From assembly GCF_023715405.1 (NCBI RefSeq), contig NZ_JAMBOC010000001.1, positions 2,108,001-2,172,000 on the forward strand: a stretch of DNA of 64,000 nucleotides, read 5' to 3'. This DNA is from Solibacillus isronensis (GTDB lineage Bacteria; Bacillota; Bacilli; Bacillales_A; Planococcaceae). This document shows positions 63,439-64,000 of the stretch, one piece after another. Below the pieces are notes generated by a model. It saw only the letters and a program-made list of their open reading frames with translations. It was not told the origin of the DNA and did not search any database. Both the position numbers and the translations under genes were made by a program. Each line of letters starts with the position of its first letter. Positions within the stretch are counted from its first letter, which is position 1.

Positions 63439-64000
63439 TTAAGAAATTGTATTTCCTTCAACAGTGATTCCGTTTAAGTTATATGAACTAGCTTCTAAAT
63501 CTGAATAATTCAGATTACCTTCAACTGTAATGTTTAAAAGTGTAAACCCACCTGTTACCTTACCTTTAATAGTTAAATCCCCTTTAATTACAGCGTTTTC
63601 TAATTTATCAAAGTCTTTAATATTCACAGTTACATCGCTAGAATATACTTTAAATTTTTCTATCGATCCAGAGAAGGTTTCTTGTTCAATCGCCCCACCT
63701 GGAATTTCTGATCCCGGATTCTGTTGACCAGCTAAATCTACAATACGGCCTTCAATTTCAGTAGGAATTCCAACTTCTTTAAGAGATACTAAATGATCAC
63801 GGAAATTTTCCCAGTCTGATAAGCCAAGATCTGTTACACGACCTTCTGCATAAGCTTTTGCAAATGGTGTATACCCATCTCCACCTTGTGCAGTAAATGC
63901 GTTTGTTGCAATTTTATAAGTTTCATTATCTTGAATAGTTACATATCTTCCATCTGTAGATTTGTATTCAATTGAAACTATGCGTCCACCTTTTGATTTT
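63439..64000 (-). CDS. 5'-nucleotidase family protein, C-terminal part (N-terminus beyond window)
   Basis: The minus frame stays open from the stop at 63439 to the right edge (187 codons). The first ~110 residues match the end of the 5'-nucleotidase C-terminal domain: YKIATNAFTAQGGDGYTPF, with the substrate-clamping F..GGDG, then LGLSDWENFRDHL and IEGRIVDL. A linker and a ~70-residue beta-rich tail (VTVNIKDFDKL to ITVEGNTIS) follow. This tail is similar in style to the module that ends the secreted nuclease at 38727-42260. The family removes phosphate from nucleotides outside the cell. With the adjacent nuclease gene it would complete DNA scavenging to nucleosides and phosphate. The catalytic metallophosphatase domain must lie beyond the edge. 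Confidence 0.85.
   Translation of the reverse strand, partial: KSKGGRIVSIEYKSTDGRYVTIQDNETYKIATNAFTAQGGDGYTPFAKAYAEGRVTDLGLSDWENFRDHLVSLKEVGIPTEIEGRIVDLAGQQNPGSEIPGGAIEQETFSGSIEKFKVYSSDVTVNIKDFDKLENAVIKGDLTIKGKVTGGFTLLNITVEGNLNYSDLEASSYNLNGITVEGNTIS

Overview
The window reads as chromosomal DNA of a low-GC, spore-former-type Gram-positive bacterium, most likely Planococcaceae (Lysinibacillus/Solibacillus-like). The basis is an AT-rich sequence with strong AGGAGG-type ribosome binding sites, frequent TTG/GTG starts, and a dense set of secreted proteins carrying triple S-layer homology (SLH) domains like those of Lysinibacillus S-layer proteins. The genus is inferred from protein style, not from a marker gene. 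No rRNA, tRNA, IS element, CRISPR or phage gene was seen.

Region 1 (1-35 kb) is a cell-surface island. It starts with the 3'-truncated gene of a secreted phosphodiester glycosidase (NAGPA domain) and an O-antigen-ligase-type membrane protein. Ten SLH proteins follow: an N-acetylglucosaminidase, an N-acetylmuramoyl-L-alanine amidase, an NlpC/P60 peptidase, two CAP-domain proteins, a large protein with an epimerase/lyase-like domain, an SLH-only protein, and three tandem S-layer-type proteins of 910-972 aa. The third of these (26624-29356) has a near-consensus promoter and is the best candidate for the expressed S-layer gene. A 1344-aa secreted protein made of about 19 copies of a ~55-aa helical repeat sits among them without an SLH domain. 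A chromate transporter and a Yip1-like/HlyD-like membrane pair interrupt the island.

The most unusual feature of region 1 is in the spacers. Six intergenic stretches (about 6.26-6.44, 8.63-8.87, 15.73-15.95, 18.77-19.07, 19.93-20.25 and 29.72-29.83 kb) hold arrays of short core motifs repeated at an exact 21-bp period, each placed next to an intrinsic terminator. The cores differ between arrays (TATTAGAA, AAAGTAGAA, TATTMGTCA), yet three arrays share the same spacing slip of 19 then 20 bp near the terminator. I do not recognise a named repeat family.

Region 2 (35-43.6 kb) has two tandemly duplicated Cache-GGDEF diguanylate cyclases, a secreted endonuclease/exonuclease/phosphatase-type nuclease, and a two-domain sulfurtransferase.

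Region 3 (43.7-58.2 kb, all minus strand) is one 13-gene myo-inositol operon. In transcription order it holds two Gfo/Idh/MocA oxidoreductases, a sugar ABC transporter (ATPase, permease, lipoprotein), a LacI-family regulator, then iolG, iolC, iolA, iolD, iolE, iolJ and iolB. Together they convert inositol to acetyl-CoA, CO2 and DHAP. A promoter and an AAGCGCTT palindrome lie in front of the first gene. An ABC importer and a LacI regulator replace the IolT/IolF permeases and DeoR-type IolR of Bacillus subtilis.

Region 4 (58.6-64 kb) holds a 1583-aa secreted protein joining two unrelated nuclease domains and the C-terminal part of a 5'-nucleotidase that runs off the right edge. Together they suggest degradation of external DNA to nucleosides and phosphate.
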